DNA of 64,000 nucleotides. Source: an uncultured Oscillospiraceae bacterium (GTDB taxonomy: Bacteria; Bacillota; Clostridia; Oscillospirales; Ruminococcaceae). Position 1 is the stretch's first letter. Every line of letters starts with the position of its first letter. The notes under the pieces are model-generated. The model saw only the letters and a program-made list of their open reading frames with translations, did no database searches and was not told the origin of the DNA. Below, piece by piece: positions 42,570 through 51,073 of this stretch. The stretch covers positions 110,854 to 174,853 of the forward strand of contig CAKSZX010000004.1 in NCBI GenBank assembly GCA_934526065.1, given 5' to 3'. The translations under genes and the position numbers were made by a program.

Positions 42570-43007
42570 ATGGTTTTAAAGTCGGTTGGTGCATTTTTTA
42601 TTTTATGCTATGTGCTTGGGGTGGTAACCACCGGGTTGAGTTTAAACAAAACAGAAAAGGCTTTGCGTATAGTTTGTTCACTGTATATAATATTCACCTG
42701 CCTTACAACAGGAGAAAATTTAAAAAATACAAATATGTCTTTACCTGAAACGGATTTATATTCCGTCGATCTGCGGCAATCTGATATAACGAATATGGCA
42801 GAAGAAAATTTAAAAACGAAAATTGAAAAAATACTTAACGAAAATTCTTTGTCTTATAATTCCGTTCGGGTGCATATATTTAAACAAAATGAAGAAATGA
42901 AAATAGGCGAGGTGATTATCGGCGGTGCCAACGAGGCAGAAAAAGAAATAATAGAAAGCTGTATATCGCCTGTTATAGACGATGGAGTATTGATTTTTGA
43001 GGATTGA
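42570..43007 (+). CDS. spoIIIAF: Stage III sporulation protein AF
   Basis: A 145-residue protein with two N-terminal membrane helices (about 5-25 and 32-50) and a soluble domain outside (about 70-145). The soluble part has NSLSYNSVRVHIFKQNEEMK and a ring-forming-type fold described for Bacillus SpoIIIAF. ATG 42570 lies 2 bases after the spoIIIAE stop; ATG 42558 inside spoIIIAE would add four residues. Membership rests on layout and operon position; the sequence itself is divergent. Confidence 0.85.
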   Translation: MVLKSVGAFFILCYVLGVVTTGLSLNKTEKALRIVCSLYIIFTCLTTGENLKNTNMSLPETDLYSVDLRQSDITNMAEENLKTKIEKILNENSLSYNSVRVHIFKQNEEMKIGEVIIGGANEAEKEIIESCISPVIDDGVLIFED

Positions 43008-43008
43008 T

Positions 43009-43560
43009 ATGAAAAAAGAGGATATATTTAACAAAATCGGTAAAATAAGCGAAAAATACGGAAAAGGCCTTTATGTGGTTTTGGGGCTGTTGGGCGTTTT
43101 GCTTATAATCGGAGGCAACGGAAAAACCGACGGCCAAACAAAAGTAGTTCAGGCTGAAACAGATGCGGAAGAATATCGATGCAATATTGAAAATAATCTT
43201 TCTGATATTCTTACGCAAATTGACGGTGTGGGAAAGGTCAAAGTGATGGTGACTATTGAAAGCGGAGAGGAAACCGTTTACGCTCGGCAGGAAAAAACCA
43301 CAGATGACACACAAGAGGTCTTTAACAACAGCCAAAACCAAAAGTCTCGGAAAAGCACATACCAAAACGAGTTTGTTATGGTGGCTCGGGGCGGAGAGAA
43401 AAATGCCCTTGTGGAAAAGGTTTTACAGCCGTCGGTGCAGGGAGTGGTTGTAGTTTGCCGGGGAGCAGACGATATAAATGTTGTCAGCAATGTAACAAAT
43501 GCTGTTTCGGTGGCATTAAATCTACCCACAAACAGAATTTGTGTAATAAAAATGCAATGA
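43009..43560 (+). CDS. spoIIIAG: Stage III sporulation protein AG
   Basis: A 183-residue protein with one membrane helix (about 17-38, GLYVVLGLLGVLLIIGG) and an outer domain (about 55-183). In Bacillus SpoIIIAG forms a large ring in the space between mother cell and forespore, like secretion-system rings. The domain includes SDILTQIDGVGKVKVMVTIE, KNALVEKVLQPSVQGVVVV and NLPTNRICV. ATG 43009 is chosen over TTG 42997 because GAGG lies 5-6 bases upstream. Confidence 0.93.
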   Translation: MKKEDIFNKIGKISEKYGKGLYVVLGLLGVLLIIGGNGKTDGQTKVVQAETDAEEYRCNIENNLSDILTQIDGVGKVKVMVTIESGEETVYARQEKTTDDTQEVFNNSQNQKSRKSTYQNEFVMVARGGEKNALVEKVLQPSVQGVVVVCRGADDINVVSNVTNAVSVALNLPTNRICVIKMQ

Positions 43561-43576
43561 TAATTTGGAGGCAATT

Positions 43577-44176
43577 ATGAAAAATATAAATAGACAGAGA
43601 AAAGCGTCACTGCGGATTTTAAGTCTTGCCATGGTGGTAGCAGTGTATCTTAATTGGCAATATTCCAGAACAAGCAATGACGAATACATATTCGCCGAGG
43701 GAGATACTCAGGCTACAAACGGCGAGGTAATGAGCGAAACCGATATGCTCATGACCGATACAGATTACGAGAATAAAAATTACGGCGACGCTCAACTTGT
43801 GGCTACCACAAAAACAGACAGCGAAAAGTATTTTCGGCAAGCAAGGCTTGCAAGGCAGAAAAGCAGGGATGAGGCATTGGATACTTTGCAAAAAACATTA
43901 AAAAATTCAAAACTCACCGATGAAGAAAAGAAGAATGCCACAAGCGAACTTTCTTCAATAGTAGAAAATATGACAACCGAAACAGATATAGAGAATATGG
44001 TTAAAGCCAAAGGTTTTGCCGATTGTGTGGCAAGTATATCCGGAGAAAAGATTACTCTTGCCGTTCAATGTAGCCGGGGAGAGATGGAAAAAGCCGATGC
44101 TGCCAAAATCAGAGATGTGGTTTTATCAAAGACCACAATTCCGTCACAAAATATTGTCATAGTAGAAGTAAAATAA
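43577..44176 (+). CDS. spoIIIAH: Stage III sporulation protein AH
   Basis: A 199-residue protein with one N-terminal membrane helix (about 13-33) and an outer YscJ/FliF-like domain (about 95-199). SpoIIIAH binds SpoIIQ from the forespore and joins the two membranes. The mid-section is a helical, charged segment (RQARLARQKSRDEALDTLQK) leading to the ring fold with DIENMVKAKGFADCVASIS and IPSQNIVIVEVK. ATG 43577 follows TTGGAGG. It ends the operon; no strong terminator is visible after it. Confidence 0.94.
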   Translation: MKNINRQRKASLRILSLAMVVAVYLNWQYSRTSNDEYIFAEGDTQATNGEVMSETDMLMTDTDYENKNYGDAQLVATTKTDSEKYFRQARLARQKSRDEALDTLQKTLKNSKLTDEEKKNATSELSSIVENMTTETDIENMVKAKGFADCVASISGEKITLAVQCSRGEMEKADAAKIRDVVLSKTTIPSQNIVIVEVK

Positions 44177-44178
44177 TA

Positions 44179-44207
44179 TTGTTATATTTATGCATTAGTG
44201 ATATAAT
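44179..44207 (+). promoter_or_regulatory. Promoter of the Asp23-nusB operon
   Basis: TTGTTA (44179-44184), 17-base spacer, TATAAT (44202-44207), giving about 100 bases of leader before the Asp23-family gene. This start allows vegetative expression separate from spoIIIA. Confidence 0.72.
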
Positions 44208-44311
44208 ATAAATAAAGTTTGTGCAAATTATTCTTTTATGTGCAGGTTTTATTCATCATAAATGTAATAATATATGCAATTACTTTTCTTTTACGGGAGG
44301 CATAAAGCTAT

Positions 44312-44674
44312 ATGGAATACAAAAACACATTAAGACAAAGCGGCGGATTACAGATATCCGTTCCGGCAGTGGAAAAGATAGCAAAACTTTCAGCAATGGA
44401 AGTTGAGGGAGTTAACGATGTTTCGGTAGGCTCTTACGGCGTTAAGGGATTGTTTGCAAAAACAAATCTGCCAAAGGCGGTAGATGTCGTTTTATATGAC
44501 GGCGTTGCGGAAATTACAGTTGATATTATCGTAAACTATGGCGTTAAGATACCCACTGTTTGCAGAAATGTGCAACAGGCCGTTAAGGACGGCGTGCAGA
44601 ATATGACCAACGTTACCGTTTCTAAGGTTAATGTTGTTGTTACCGGCGTTGCCGATACAGCGGAGTTAAACTGA
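44312..44674 (+). CDS. yqhY: Asp23/Gls24 family protein (YqhY-like)
   Basis: A 120-residue DUF322/Asp23 family protein. The family has a small alpha/beta fold seen in YqhY-KYSNDFDI-type proteins, with GGLQISVPAVEKIAKLSAME, VEGVNDVS and VDIIVNYGVKIP. In Bacillus subtilis YqhY lies between accC and nusB and affects fatty acid synthesis. Here it sits before nusB, but accB and accC are absent. A ribosome binding site (GGGAGG) precedes ATG 44312. The function here is inferred from position and family. Confidence 0.9.
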   Translation: MEYKNTLRQSGGLQISVPAVEKIAKLSAMEVEGVNDVSVGSYGVKGLFAKTNLPKAVDVVLYDGVAEITVDIIVNYGVKIPTVCRNVQQAVKDGVQNMTNVTVSKVNVVVTGVADTAELN

Positions 44675-44697
44675 TTTTCAAAATTTTGAAAATCGGT
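44670..44697 (+). repeat. Perfect palindrome across the end of the Asp23 gene
   Basis: Fourteen-base arms meet with no spacer (centre 44683/44684; one G-T pair at 44672/44695). It overlaps the stop codon TGA at 44672-44674. No T run follows, so it is not a classical terminator; a processing or protein-binding site is possible. Confidence 0.7.
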
Positions 44698-44718
44698 AAG
44701 TATAAAAATTTAAGAGGG

Positions 44719-44734
44719 ATCAGCAACGGCTGAT
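44719..44734 (+). promoter_or_regulatory. Small hairpin just before the nusB ribosome binding site
   Basis: ATCAGC (44719-44724), loop AACG, GCTGAT (44729-44734), followed at once by AAAAGGA and the nusB ATG at 44750. It may influence nusB translation or mRNA ends. Structure only. Confidence 0.5.
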
Positions 44735-44749
44735 AAAAGGAATTTAAAA

Positions 44750-45160
44750 ATGACAAGACATAAATCCAGAGAGAATGCTTTTATTGCGGTTTTTGAAGCG
44801 GGCTTCAGCGCAAATGATTTAGAGGATATATTGGCAGTTACTCAGGAATTGCCTGAGTATGAAGATTACATGCTTGACGAATTTGCCATGAACCTTATAA
44901 AACTTTATTATGACCATGCAGATGAAGTTAACGATATGATACAGTCGAAATTAAAAGGCTGGGATCAAAAGAGAATTTCAAGAGTTTGCAGTGCTATACT
45001 TCGCCTTAGCACAGCGGAAATGATGTACTCAAACGAAGATATGGACAGCATTATAATCAATGAGGCTGTGGAAATCTGCAAAGAATATGCCGGTGAAAAC
45101 GATTATCAGTTTGTAAACGGTGTTTTGGGTGCAATTTCAAAAGAATTGAGAAACAAGTAA
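44750..45160 (+). CDS. nusB: Transcription antitermination protein NusB
   Basis: NusB binds boxA RNA with NusE (S10) and aids rRNA transcription antitermination. The 136-residue all-helical protein carries the family marks: TRHKSRENAFIAVFEAGF at the start, ISRVCSAILRLSTAEMMY with a conserved Arg, and IIINEAVEICKEY followed by FVNGVLGAISKEL. ATG 44750 follows AAAAGGA. It lies directly before the TsaD-paralogue gene. Confidence 0.96.
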   Translation: MTRHKSRENAFIAVFEAGFSANDLEDILAVTQELPEYEDYMLDEFAMNLIKLYYDHADEVNDMIQSKLKGWDQKRISRVCSAILRLSTAEMMYSNEDMDSIIINEAVEICKEYAGENDYQFVNGVLGAISKELRNK

Positions 45161-46087
45161 GTGTACACCCTGGGTATTGATACAAGTAATTATGCCACAT
45201 CTGTTTCAATAGTTGACGGCGACTGCCACAAGGTTATTTTTAACTCAAAACAGTTTTTGCCGGTTGAGCAGGGGAAAATAGGCATAAGGCAACAGCAAGC
45301 GCTTTTTTATCACATAAAAAACTTAACCGATGTGTTTTCAGATTTTAAAGGACCGGAACATATCGGTGCTGTTGGCGTATCGGTGCGCCCGAAAAGTGAT
45401 GAAAATTCGTATATGCCATGTTTTTTACGGGGCAAAATGCGGGCATATTCGATAGGCGGTGCCCTGGGTATTCCCGTTGTGGAAACATCCCATCAAACAG
45501 GGCATCTTACAAGTGCCTTGTATTACTTAAATGACGAGGATTTGTTTAACAGAAAAGTGCTTATGATGCATATATCCGGCGGAACGACAGATATAATGCT
45601 TGCACAAAACGGCAATGTTGTTGAAACAATAGGTTCGTCTTTGGATTTGTTCGCAGGTCAGGCGGTAGACAGGTTGGGAGTCAAATTAGGCTTTCCGTTC
45701 CCGGCAGGGGCATATGTGTCTGACTTAGCCGCAAATTGTACAGAAAACATAGGTGGAATAAAAGTATCGGTTAACGGTACGTACTGCAATCTTTCCGGCC
45801 TTGAAAACCAGTGTGATAATCTGCTTAAATCAGGCTTTGGCAAAGAATATGTTTGCAGATATTGTCTTGAATTTATTGCTGCAACTCGGCTTAAAATGAT
45901 ACAAAACGCCAAGAAAATGTACGGTGATTTGCCAGTTATTATGGCCGGCGGCGTTATGAGTTCCACGGTTATAAAAGAAATTTTTAAAACTCAAATGCCG
46001 GAGGCGATGTTTGTAAGCCCGGAATATTCACGGGATAACGGTATCGGTGTTGCGGTAAATGCTTACAGAAAGTTGAAAAATGGCTGA
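45161..46087 (+). CDS. TsaD/Kae1-family paralogue (O-sialoglycoprotein endopeptidase-like)
   Basis: A 308-residue protein of the Kae1/TsaD ASKHA ATPase fold. It keeps the likely metal ligands: SHQTGH (His-x3-His) and a C-terminal SRDNGIGVAV Asp. The phosphate loop is MMHISGGTTDIML, close to but not equal to SGGHTQL of canonical TsaD. Kae1/TsaD proteins transfer the threonylcarbamoyl group to tRNA. This shorter form, next to nusB and xseA, is a paralogue seen in Clostridia whose role is not known. It starts at GTG 45161 directly after nusB and its end overlaps xseA by 8 bases. It could be the sole TsaD, but no tsaB/tsaE neighbour is present. Confidence 0.82.
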   Translation: MYTLGIDTSNYATSVSIVDGDCHKVIFNSKQFLPVEQGKIGIRQQQALFYHIKNLTDVFSDFKGPEHIGAVGVSVRPKSDENSYMPCFLRGKMRAYSIGGALGIPVVETSHQTGHLTSALYYLNDEDLFNRKVLMMHISGGTTDIMLAQNGNVVETIGSSLDLFAGQAVDRLGVKLGFPFPAGAYVSDLAANCTENIGGIKVSVNGTYCNLSGLENQCDNLLKSGFGKEYVCRYCLEFIAATRLKMIQNAKKMYGDLPVIMAGGVMSSTVIKEIFKTQMPEAMFVSPEYSRDNGIGVAVNAYRKLKNG

Positions 46088-47282
46088 AATATTAACAGTA
46101 TCATCTCTTAATTTGTATGTAAAATCTATACTTGACAGTGATGATAATCTATATGATGTCGCCGTAGAGGGCGAACTTTCAAATTTCAAAAAATATCCAT
46201 CGGGACACTGCTATTTCACGTTGAAAGACGAGAAATCCGCCATAAAAGGTGTAATGTTTTCGTCCTATGTGCGAAATTTGTCATTTACACCGGAAAATGG
46301 TATGAAGGTGATAATTCGCGGTAAAGTGTCTCTTTACGAAAGAGATGGGGCTTATCAAATTTACGCCACAAATATGTTCAGAAGCGGCGACGGTGCTTAT
46401 CGGATAGAATTTGAAAGAATAAAAAATAAATTAGGTGCAGAGGGTCTTTTCGATCGGGAAAAGAAAAAGCCTCTGCCTAAGTATCCTTTTAAAATAGGTG
46501 TTGCCACATCGGAAAAAGGTGCGGCATTCCACGATATTGTAAGCGTTGCACAAAGGCGTTTTCCATGTGGCGAAATCGTTCTTGCTCCGTGTATGGTTCA
46601 AGGGGCAGAGGCGGAACCGACGATTATAAACGCAATAAAACAACTTGACAGTTTGCCGGATATACAGGTTATAATTATCGGCAGAGGCGGCGGAAGCAAA
46701 GAAGATTTGTGGGTGTTCAACAGCGAAAAAGTTGCAAGGGCTGCTTACGCCTGTAAAAAGCCTACAATCAGTGCGGTAGGTCATGAGGTGGACTTCTCTA
46801 TCCTTGATTTTGTCTGTGATGTCAGAGCATCAACCCCGACCGCTGCGGCAGAGTTGTGCTTTCCTGATATTAACGCTGTAAATATGCGGCTTTTGAATAT
46901 GAACAGAACTATGAGCTCACGGATTAAAAATGAGATAAAAATCCTTGCCAACAATTTATTGTCAATTGAAAAATCCGATGGTTTTTTATACGTTCACGGT
47001 CTTGCGGAAAAGAATAAAAATCATTTAGCGGAAATAAAACGAAACCTTGATATTTCAATAAATAATAAAATAAGCCTGCTTAAAAAGGAAGTTCGGCTAA
47101 AAGCGTATATTCTTGAAAGCGGAAGCCCTTTAAATAATCTAAAAAGAGGATATGCATTGATATATGATAAGGAAGGCGCCGTAAAGCACTGTGACTTTAC
47201 AGTCGGAGAAACCGCTAAAATACTAACATTTACACAAGAACTTGAATGTGAAGTTGTGGAAATAAAGCAAAGGGAGAATTAA
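46080..47282 (+). CDS. xseA: Exodeoxyribonuclease VII large subunit
   Basis: The large subunit of a nuclease that degrades single-stranded DNA into short oligonucleotides and helps repair. At 400 residues it is typical for Firmicutes. An OB-fold domain (about 10-105, NFKKYPSGHCYFTLKDEKSAI) is followed by the nuclease domain with IIIGRGGGSKEDLWVFN, SAVGHEVDFSILDFV and RASTPTAAAEL. A long helical region and the end motif LKRGYALIYD follow. ATG 46080 overlaps the previous gene; xseB follows 4 bases after the stop. Confidence 0.97.
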   Translation: MAEILTVSSLNLYVKSILDSDDNLYDVAVEGELSNFKKYPSGHCYFTLKDEKSAIKGVMFSSYVRNLSFTPENGMKVIIRGKVSLYERDGAYQIYATNMFRSGDGAYRIEFERIKNKLGAEGLFDREKKKPLPKYPFKIGVATSEKGAAFHDIVSVAQRRFPCGEIVLAPCMVQGAEAEPTIINAIKQLDSLPDIQVIIIGRGGGSKEDLWVFNSEKVARAAYACKKPTISAVGHEVDFSILDFVCDVRASTPTAAAELCFPDINAVNMRLLNMNRTMSSRIKNEIKILANNLLSIEKSDGFLYVHGLAEKNKNHLAEIKRNLDISINNKISLLKKEVRLKAYILESGSPLNNLKRGYALIYDKEGAVKHCDFTVGETAKILTFTQELECEVVEIKQREN

Positions 47283-47286
47283 AAAA

Positions 47287-47472
47287 ATGGAACAGACATT
47301 TGAATCGGCTATGAGCAGATTGGAAGAAATTTCCGATGTTTTGTCACAAAATCAAGTGGGACTTGATGAGTCTTTGGAGTTGTACGAAGAAGGCGTTAAG
47401 CTTTTGAAATTCTGCTCGGACAAATTGGAAAAGGCTGATATTACCATAAAAAGAATTGAGGAAGAAATTTAA
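47287..47472 (+). CDS. xseB: Exodeoxyribonuclease VII small subunit
   Basis: The small helical partner of XseA, 61 residues. The conserved core is FESAMSRLEEISDVL and LDESLELYEEGVKLLKFCSD. It binds the coiled-coil arm of XseA in several copies. ATG 47287 follows AAGGGAGAA. ispA starts 2 bases after the stop. Confidence 0.95.
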   Translation: MEQTFESAMSRLEEISDVLSQNQVGLDESLELYEEGVKLLKFCSDKLEKADITIKRIEEEI

Positions 47473-47474
47473 TC

Positions 47475-48347
47475 ATGGAAACAAAAGTATATCTTGATTA
47501 TGTTGAAAGCGCCCTAAAAGAATGCTGTGATAAGTTCTTTTATGATAATTCTTGCGTTGCAAAGGCAGCTGAATATTCATTGTTGAATGGCGGTAAAAGA
47601 ACAAGGGCAATATTCGTTTTTCTCACGCGGGATATGTGTGGTGCCGACTGGAAAAAATCGCTGTATCGTGCCTGCGGCGTTGAGATGATTCACTGCTATT
47701 CTCTCATTCACGACGATTTGCCATGTATGGATAATGACGATGTGCGCAGGGGCAAGCCGTCTTGTCATAAGGCTTTTGATTACGCAACCGCAATGCTTGC
47801 GGGCGATGCGCTTGCAGGTTGTGGTCTTGAAGTTATTGCAAATGACGACAGCTTGCCGGACGGCCTGAAAATAAAGGCTGTACAAGCCGCTGCAAGGGCT
47901 ATGGGGCCGAGGGGAATGATTTATGGCCAAGAGCTTGATTTGGAATATGAGGACAAGCCGGCAGACAAAGAAACTCTTACAAAAATTCACAGACATAAAA
48001 CAGGGAAGATGATTTCCCTGTGCGGTGAGTTAGGCAGTTTGGGCTGTGAACTTACAGCCGGACAAAAAGATGCGCTTACTTTATTTTTTGATAATATCGG
48101 TATCGTATTTCAAATAATAGATGATGTGCTTGATGTGGAAGGTGACGCCGCACAGCTGGGCAAGCCTGTGGGCAGTGACAAAGAAAATAATAAATCTACA
48201 TTTGTTTCTCTCTACGGTTTGGAAAAATCCAAAGAGATTGCCCGGGAAATGACGGCTCGGGCAGACAGTCGGCTTAAAGCCGCATTTGGCGAAAAGGCCG
48301 ATTTACTTATCGAATATACAAAATATCTTTTGTCAAGAAATAAGTAA
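47475..48347 (+). CDS. ispA: Farnesyl/geranylgeranyl diphosphate synthase
   Basis: Condenses isopentenyl diphosphate with allylic diphosphates to build C15 (or C20) prenyl chains for membrane carriers. The 290-residue helical protein has the first aspartate-rich motif DDLPCMDNDD (about 80-89), GGKRTRA near residue 39, the second DDVLD (216-220) and the FARM-flanking LNGG. Product length is not predictable from these motifs alone. The gene lies between xseB and dxs, so chain building and precursor supply share a region. Confidence 0.95.
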   Translation: METKVYLDYVESALKECCDKFFYDNSCVAKAAEYSLLNGGKRTRAIFVFLTRDMCGADWKKSLYRACGVEMIHCYSLIHDDLPCMDNDDVRRGKPSCHKAFDYATAMLAGDALAGCGLEVIANDDSLPDGLKIKAVQAAARAMGPRGMIYGQELDLEYEDKPADKETLTKIHRHKTGKMISLCGELGSLGCELTAGQKDALTLFFDNIGIVFQIIDDVLDVEGDAAQLGKPVGSDKENNKSTFVSLYGLEKSKEIAREMTARADSRLKAAFGEKADLLIEYTKYLLSRNK

Positions 48348-48384
48348 CTATCAGATATTTCAGTCTTTTAAGGAAGTTAAAAAT

Positions 48385-50259
48385 ATGTCATATTCTATTC
48401 TTAACAATATAAACAGCAGCAGAGATGTATCTGCATTGCCACCGGTTAAACTTGAACCTTTGTGTCAAGAAGTCAGACATTTTTTGATTGAAAGCGTTTC
48501 TAAAACAGGCGGGCATTTATCTGCTAATTTAGGTGTTGTGGAAGTAGTTACCGCAATGCATTACTGTTTTTCGACTCCTACGGATAAGTTCGTGTTTGAT
48601 GTCGGGCACCAATGCTACACTCATAAGCTCTACACAGGCCGCAGGGAAAAATTTGATACTCTGCGTAAACTTGGCGGATTGTCCGGTTTTCCTTCACCGA
48701 CAGAAAGCGAAGATGACGCTTTTATTGCCGGCCACGGCAGCACATCAATTTCTTTGGCTGTGGGTATGGCAAGGGCAAAGAAAATAAAAGGTGAAAAGGG
48801 ATATGTTATCGCTCTTATAGGCGACGGCGCTTTTACCGGCGGTATGGCTTATGAGGGGCTTAACAACATAGATAAAAATCTTGATAACCTCATAGTCATT
48901 CTCAATGACAATAAGATGTCGATTTCAAAAAATGTAGGCGCTATGCCAAGATATTTGTCAAAACTGCGCACGGCGGATAATTACCTAAACGCTAAGCAGG
49001 ACGTTGTCAACACATTGAATAAAGTGCCTATGGTTGGCGGTAAACTTACCGAAATGCTCTCAGGTTCAAAAGATTTTTTAAGACGAAACATCATTAAAGG
49101 CGGAACATTTTTTGAGGATTTGGGGTTTGTTTATTACCAAGTTTCAGACGGAAACGATGTTTTGGCAATGTGTGCCGCTCTTGACGCCGCAAAAAGAGCA
49201 AAAGGCCCTGTGCTTGTTCACGCTCTAACGGTAAAGGGAAAGGGATATGCCCCTGCAGAAGAAAACCCGGGAGAATTCCACGGTGTCGGCTCTTTCGATA
49301 TTGATAAAGTACCTGACCCTGATGTTGCTCCTAAGGATTCTTTCTCTACAATATTCGGTAAAAAACTGTCTCAAATGGCGGATACAAATGATAAAATATG
49401 CGGTATAACCGCCGCTATGAAATATGGCACCGGTTTACAGTTTATGTATCGCAATCACAGAGAAAGATTTTTTGATGTGGGTATGGCGGAGGAGCATGCC
49501 GTTACATTTTCCGCCGCTTTGGCAAAATCTGATATGGAACCGGTTGTGTGCTTGTACTCCACATTTATGCAAAGGGCAATGGACCAGTACCTTAACGATG
49601 TTATGCTTTTAAATTTGAATGTGATGTTTGGCATAGACAGAGCAGGGCTTGTGCCCGGCGACGGTGAAACTCATCAAGGCATACACGATATAGGCATATT
49701 TGCCAATTATAAAAACACAATAGTGGTTTGCCCTTCAAACTACAACGAACTGTTGTATTGGGAAGAAAGGCTTATAAACCATGTTAACGGCCCAAAGGTT
49801 TTGCGCTATTCCAGAGGTGGACAGGAAGAAAATATCAAAGATTACCGGTGCACAGGTGAAAGTTTTGATTTGATAAAATCCAAAATCGAAAACCCGAATA
49901 AAAATCTTCTCGTCTGTTACGGCAGACATTTCAGCCAGCGGTTTGATGCGGTAAGAAAACTTGAAGAAAAGGGCATAGGTGTGGATATACTTAAATTAAA
50001 TGTTGTAAACCCGATACCTATGGGCGCTGTTGTCAATGTCCTCGATTATAAGAATATTCATTTCTATGAAGAACATGTTAAAAATGGCAGTGTGGCAGGA
50101 CGATTCGGACTTGCTCTGCTTGAAAACGGATACAAGGGAAATTATCGGTGCCACTGTGTGGAAAATTACACGGTTCACCGGGGAACGGTACCGCAACTTT
50201 GGGATATTTGCGGGTTGAGCACGGAAAAAATAGTTAGAGATTTCGCAGGTGAAAAATGA
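48385..50259 (+). CDS. dxs: 1-deoxy-D-xylulose-5-phosphate synthase
   Basis: Makes 1-deoxy-D-xylulose 5-phosphate from pyruvate and glyceraldehyde 3-phosphate with thiamine diphosphate; first step of the MEP isoprenoid pathway. The 624-residue protein shows SKTGGHLSANLGVVE, DVGHQCYTHKL, GDGAFTGGMAYEGLN (cofactor motif), FDVGMAEEHAVTFSAAL and DRAGLVPGDGETHQGIHD. ATG 48385 follows AAGGAAG; the extra in-frame part before it runs into the ispA end and is not used. It overlaps tlyA by four bases. Confidence 0.97.
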   Translation: MSYSILNNINSSRDVSALPPVKLEPLCQEVRHFLIESVSKTGGHLSANLGVVEVVTAMHYCFSTPTDKFVFDVGHQCYTHKLYTGRREKFDTLRKLGGLSGFPSPTESEDDAFIAGHGSTSISLAVGMARAKKIKGEKGYVIALIGDGAFTGGMAYEGLNNIDKNLDNLIVILNDNKMSISKNVGAMPRYLSKLRTADNYLNAKQDVVNTLNKVPMVGGKLTEMLSGSKDFLRRNIIKGGTFFEDLGFVYYQVSDGNDVLAMCAALDAAKRAKGPVLVHALTVKGKGYAPAEENPGEFHGVGSFDIDKVPDPDVAPKDSFSTIFGKKLSQMADTNDKICGITAAMKYGTGLQFMYRNHRERFFDVGMAEEHAVTFSAALAKSDMEPVVCLYSTFMQRAMDQYLNDVMLLNLNVMFGIDRAGLVPGDGETHQGIHDIGIFANYKNTIVVCPSNYNELLYWEERLINHVNGPKVLRYSRGGQEENIKDYRCTGESFDLIKSKIENPNKNLLVCYGRHFSQRFDAVRKLEEKGIGVDILKLNVVNPIPMGAVVNVLDYKNIHFYEEHVKNGSVAGRFGLALLENGYKGNYRCHCVENYTVHRGTVPQLWDICGLSTEKIVRDFAGEK

Positions 50260-51059
50260 AAATAAGATTGGATCAATATATTTTTGAACAGGGCTATGCA
50301 CAGTCAAGACGGCGTGCTCAAGCTCTTATAATGTCCGGAATCGTGTATGTAAACAATCAGAAATCGGATAAGGCCGGAGAAATGATTAAAGAAACGGACA
50401 AAGTGGAAGTTCGTGGCAAGGATTTGAAATATGTCAGCCGTGGCGGTCTTAAACTTGAAAAAGCTATCGAACTTTATAACTTGGATTTAACAGGAAAAGT
50501 TTGTATGGATATAGGTGCATCTACCGGCGGTTTTACCGACGCTATGTTGCAAAACGGAGCTTCAAAGGTATATGCCGTTGACGTTGGCTACGGTCAGCTT
50601 GCGTGGAAGTTGCGCACTGACGAGAGAGTAAAAAATATGGAGAACACAAACATTCGCAATGTTACATTGGACATGCTTGAGGAACCCATAGATTTTTTCA
50701 GCGTGGATGTTGCTTTTATATCGCTTAAACATATTTTCCCGGTGGCCTTTGCGGTTTCTACTTCGGATGTTGAGGGGGTTTGCTTGGTAAAACCCCAGTT
50801 TGAGGCAGGCAGGGAAAAAGTGGGTAAAAAAGGAGTTGTCCGTGACAGTGCGGTTCACCGTGAGGTTATAGAAAATGTTATCGGCTATGCCAACGAAAAC
50901 GGTTTTTATGTACACAATATCACATTTTCACCTATCAAAGGCCCGGAGGGCAATATTGAATTTTTGATAAGAATATCAAAAAATCCGGAGGGCGAAACCG
51001 TCACTGAGGAAGATATTGAAAATATAGTAAGTCGGGCAAGTCGGCAATTAAACAAGTAA
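50256..51059 (+). CDS. tlyA: TlyA family rRNA 2'-O-methyltransferase
   Basis: A 267-residue member of the TlyA family: an N-terminal S4 RNA-binding domain (about 1-62, RLDQYIFEQGYAQSRRRAQ) and a FtsJ-type SAM-binding domain with MDIGASTGGFTDAMLQNGAS, YAVDVGYGQLAWKLR and LVKPQFEAGREKVGKKGVV. In mycobacteria TlyA methylates 16S and 23S rRNA; the Bacillus homologue YqxC lies in the same place. Haemolysin naming is historical. ATG 50256 overlaps the dxs stop; the activity is inferred from family. Confidence 0.92.
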   Translation: MKIRLDQYIFEQGYAQSRRRAQALIMSGIVYVNNQKSDKAGEMIKETDKVEVRGKDLKYVSRGGLKLEKAIELYNLDLTGKVCMDIGASTGGFTDAMLQNGASKVYAVDVGYGQLAWKLRTDERVKNMENTNIRNVTLDMLEEPIDFFSVDVAFISLKHIFPVAFAVSTSDVEGVCLVKPQFEAGREKVGKKGVVRDSAVHREVIENVIGYANENGFYVHNITFSPIKGPEGNIEFLIRISKNPEGETVTEEDIENIVSRASRQLNK

Positions 51060-51073
51060 TAGGAGATAGTCAG

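Noticed and set aside
44221..44406. A 61-codon plus-strand frame in the leader of the Asp23 gene
   Set aside because: It overlaps the Asp23 coding start in another frame, with no ribosome binding site or recognisable product; the leader holds only a promoter.
48286..48384. Extended N-terminus of dxs overlapping the end of ispA
   Set aside because: No ribosome binding site; ATG 48385 has AAGGAAG and gives a normal Dxs N-terminus.
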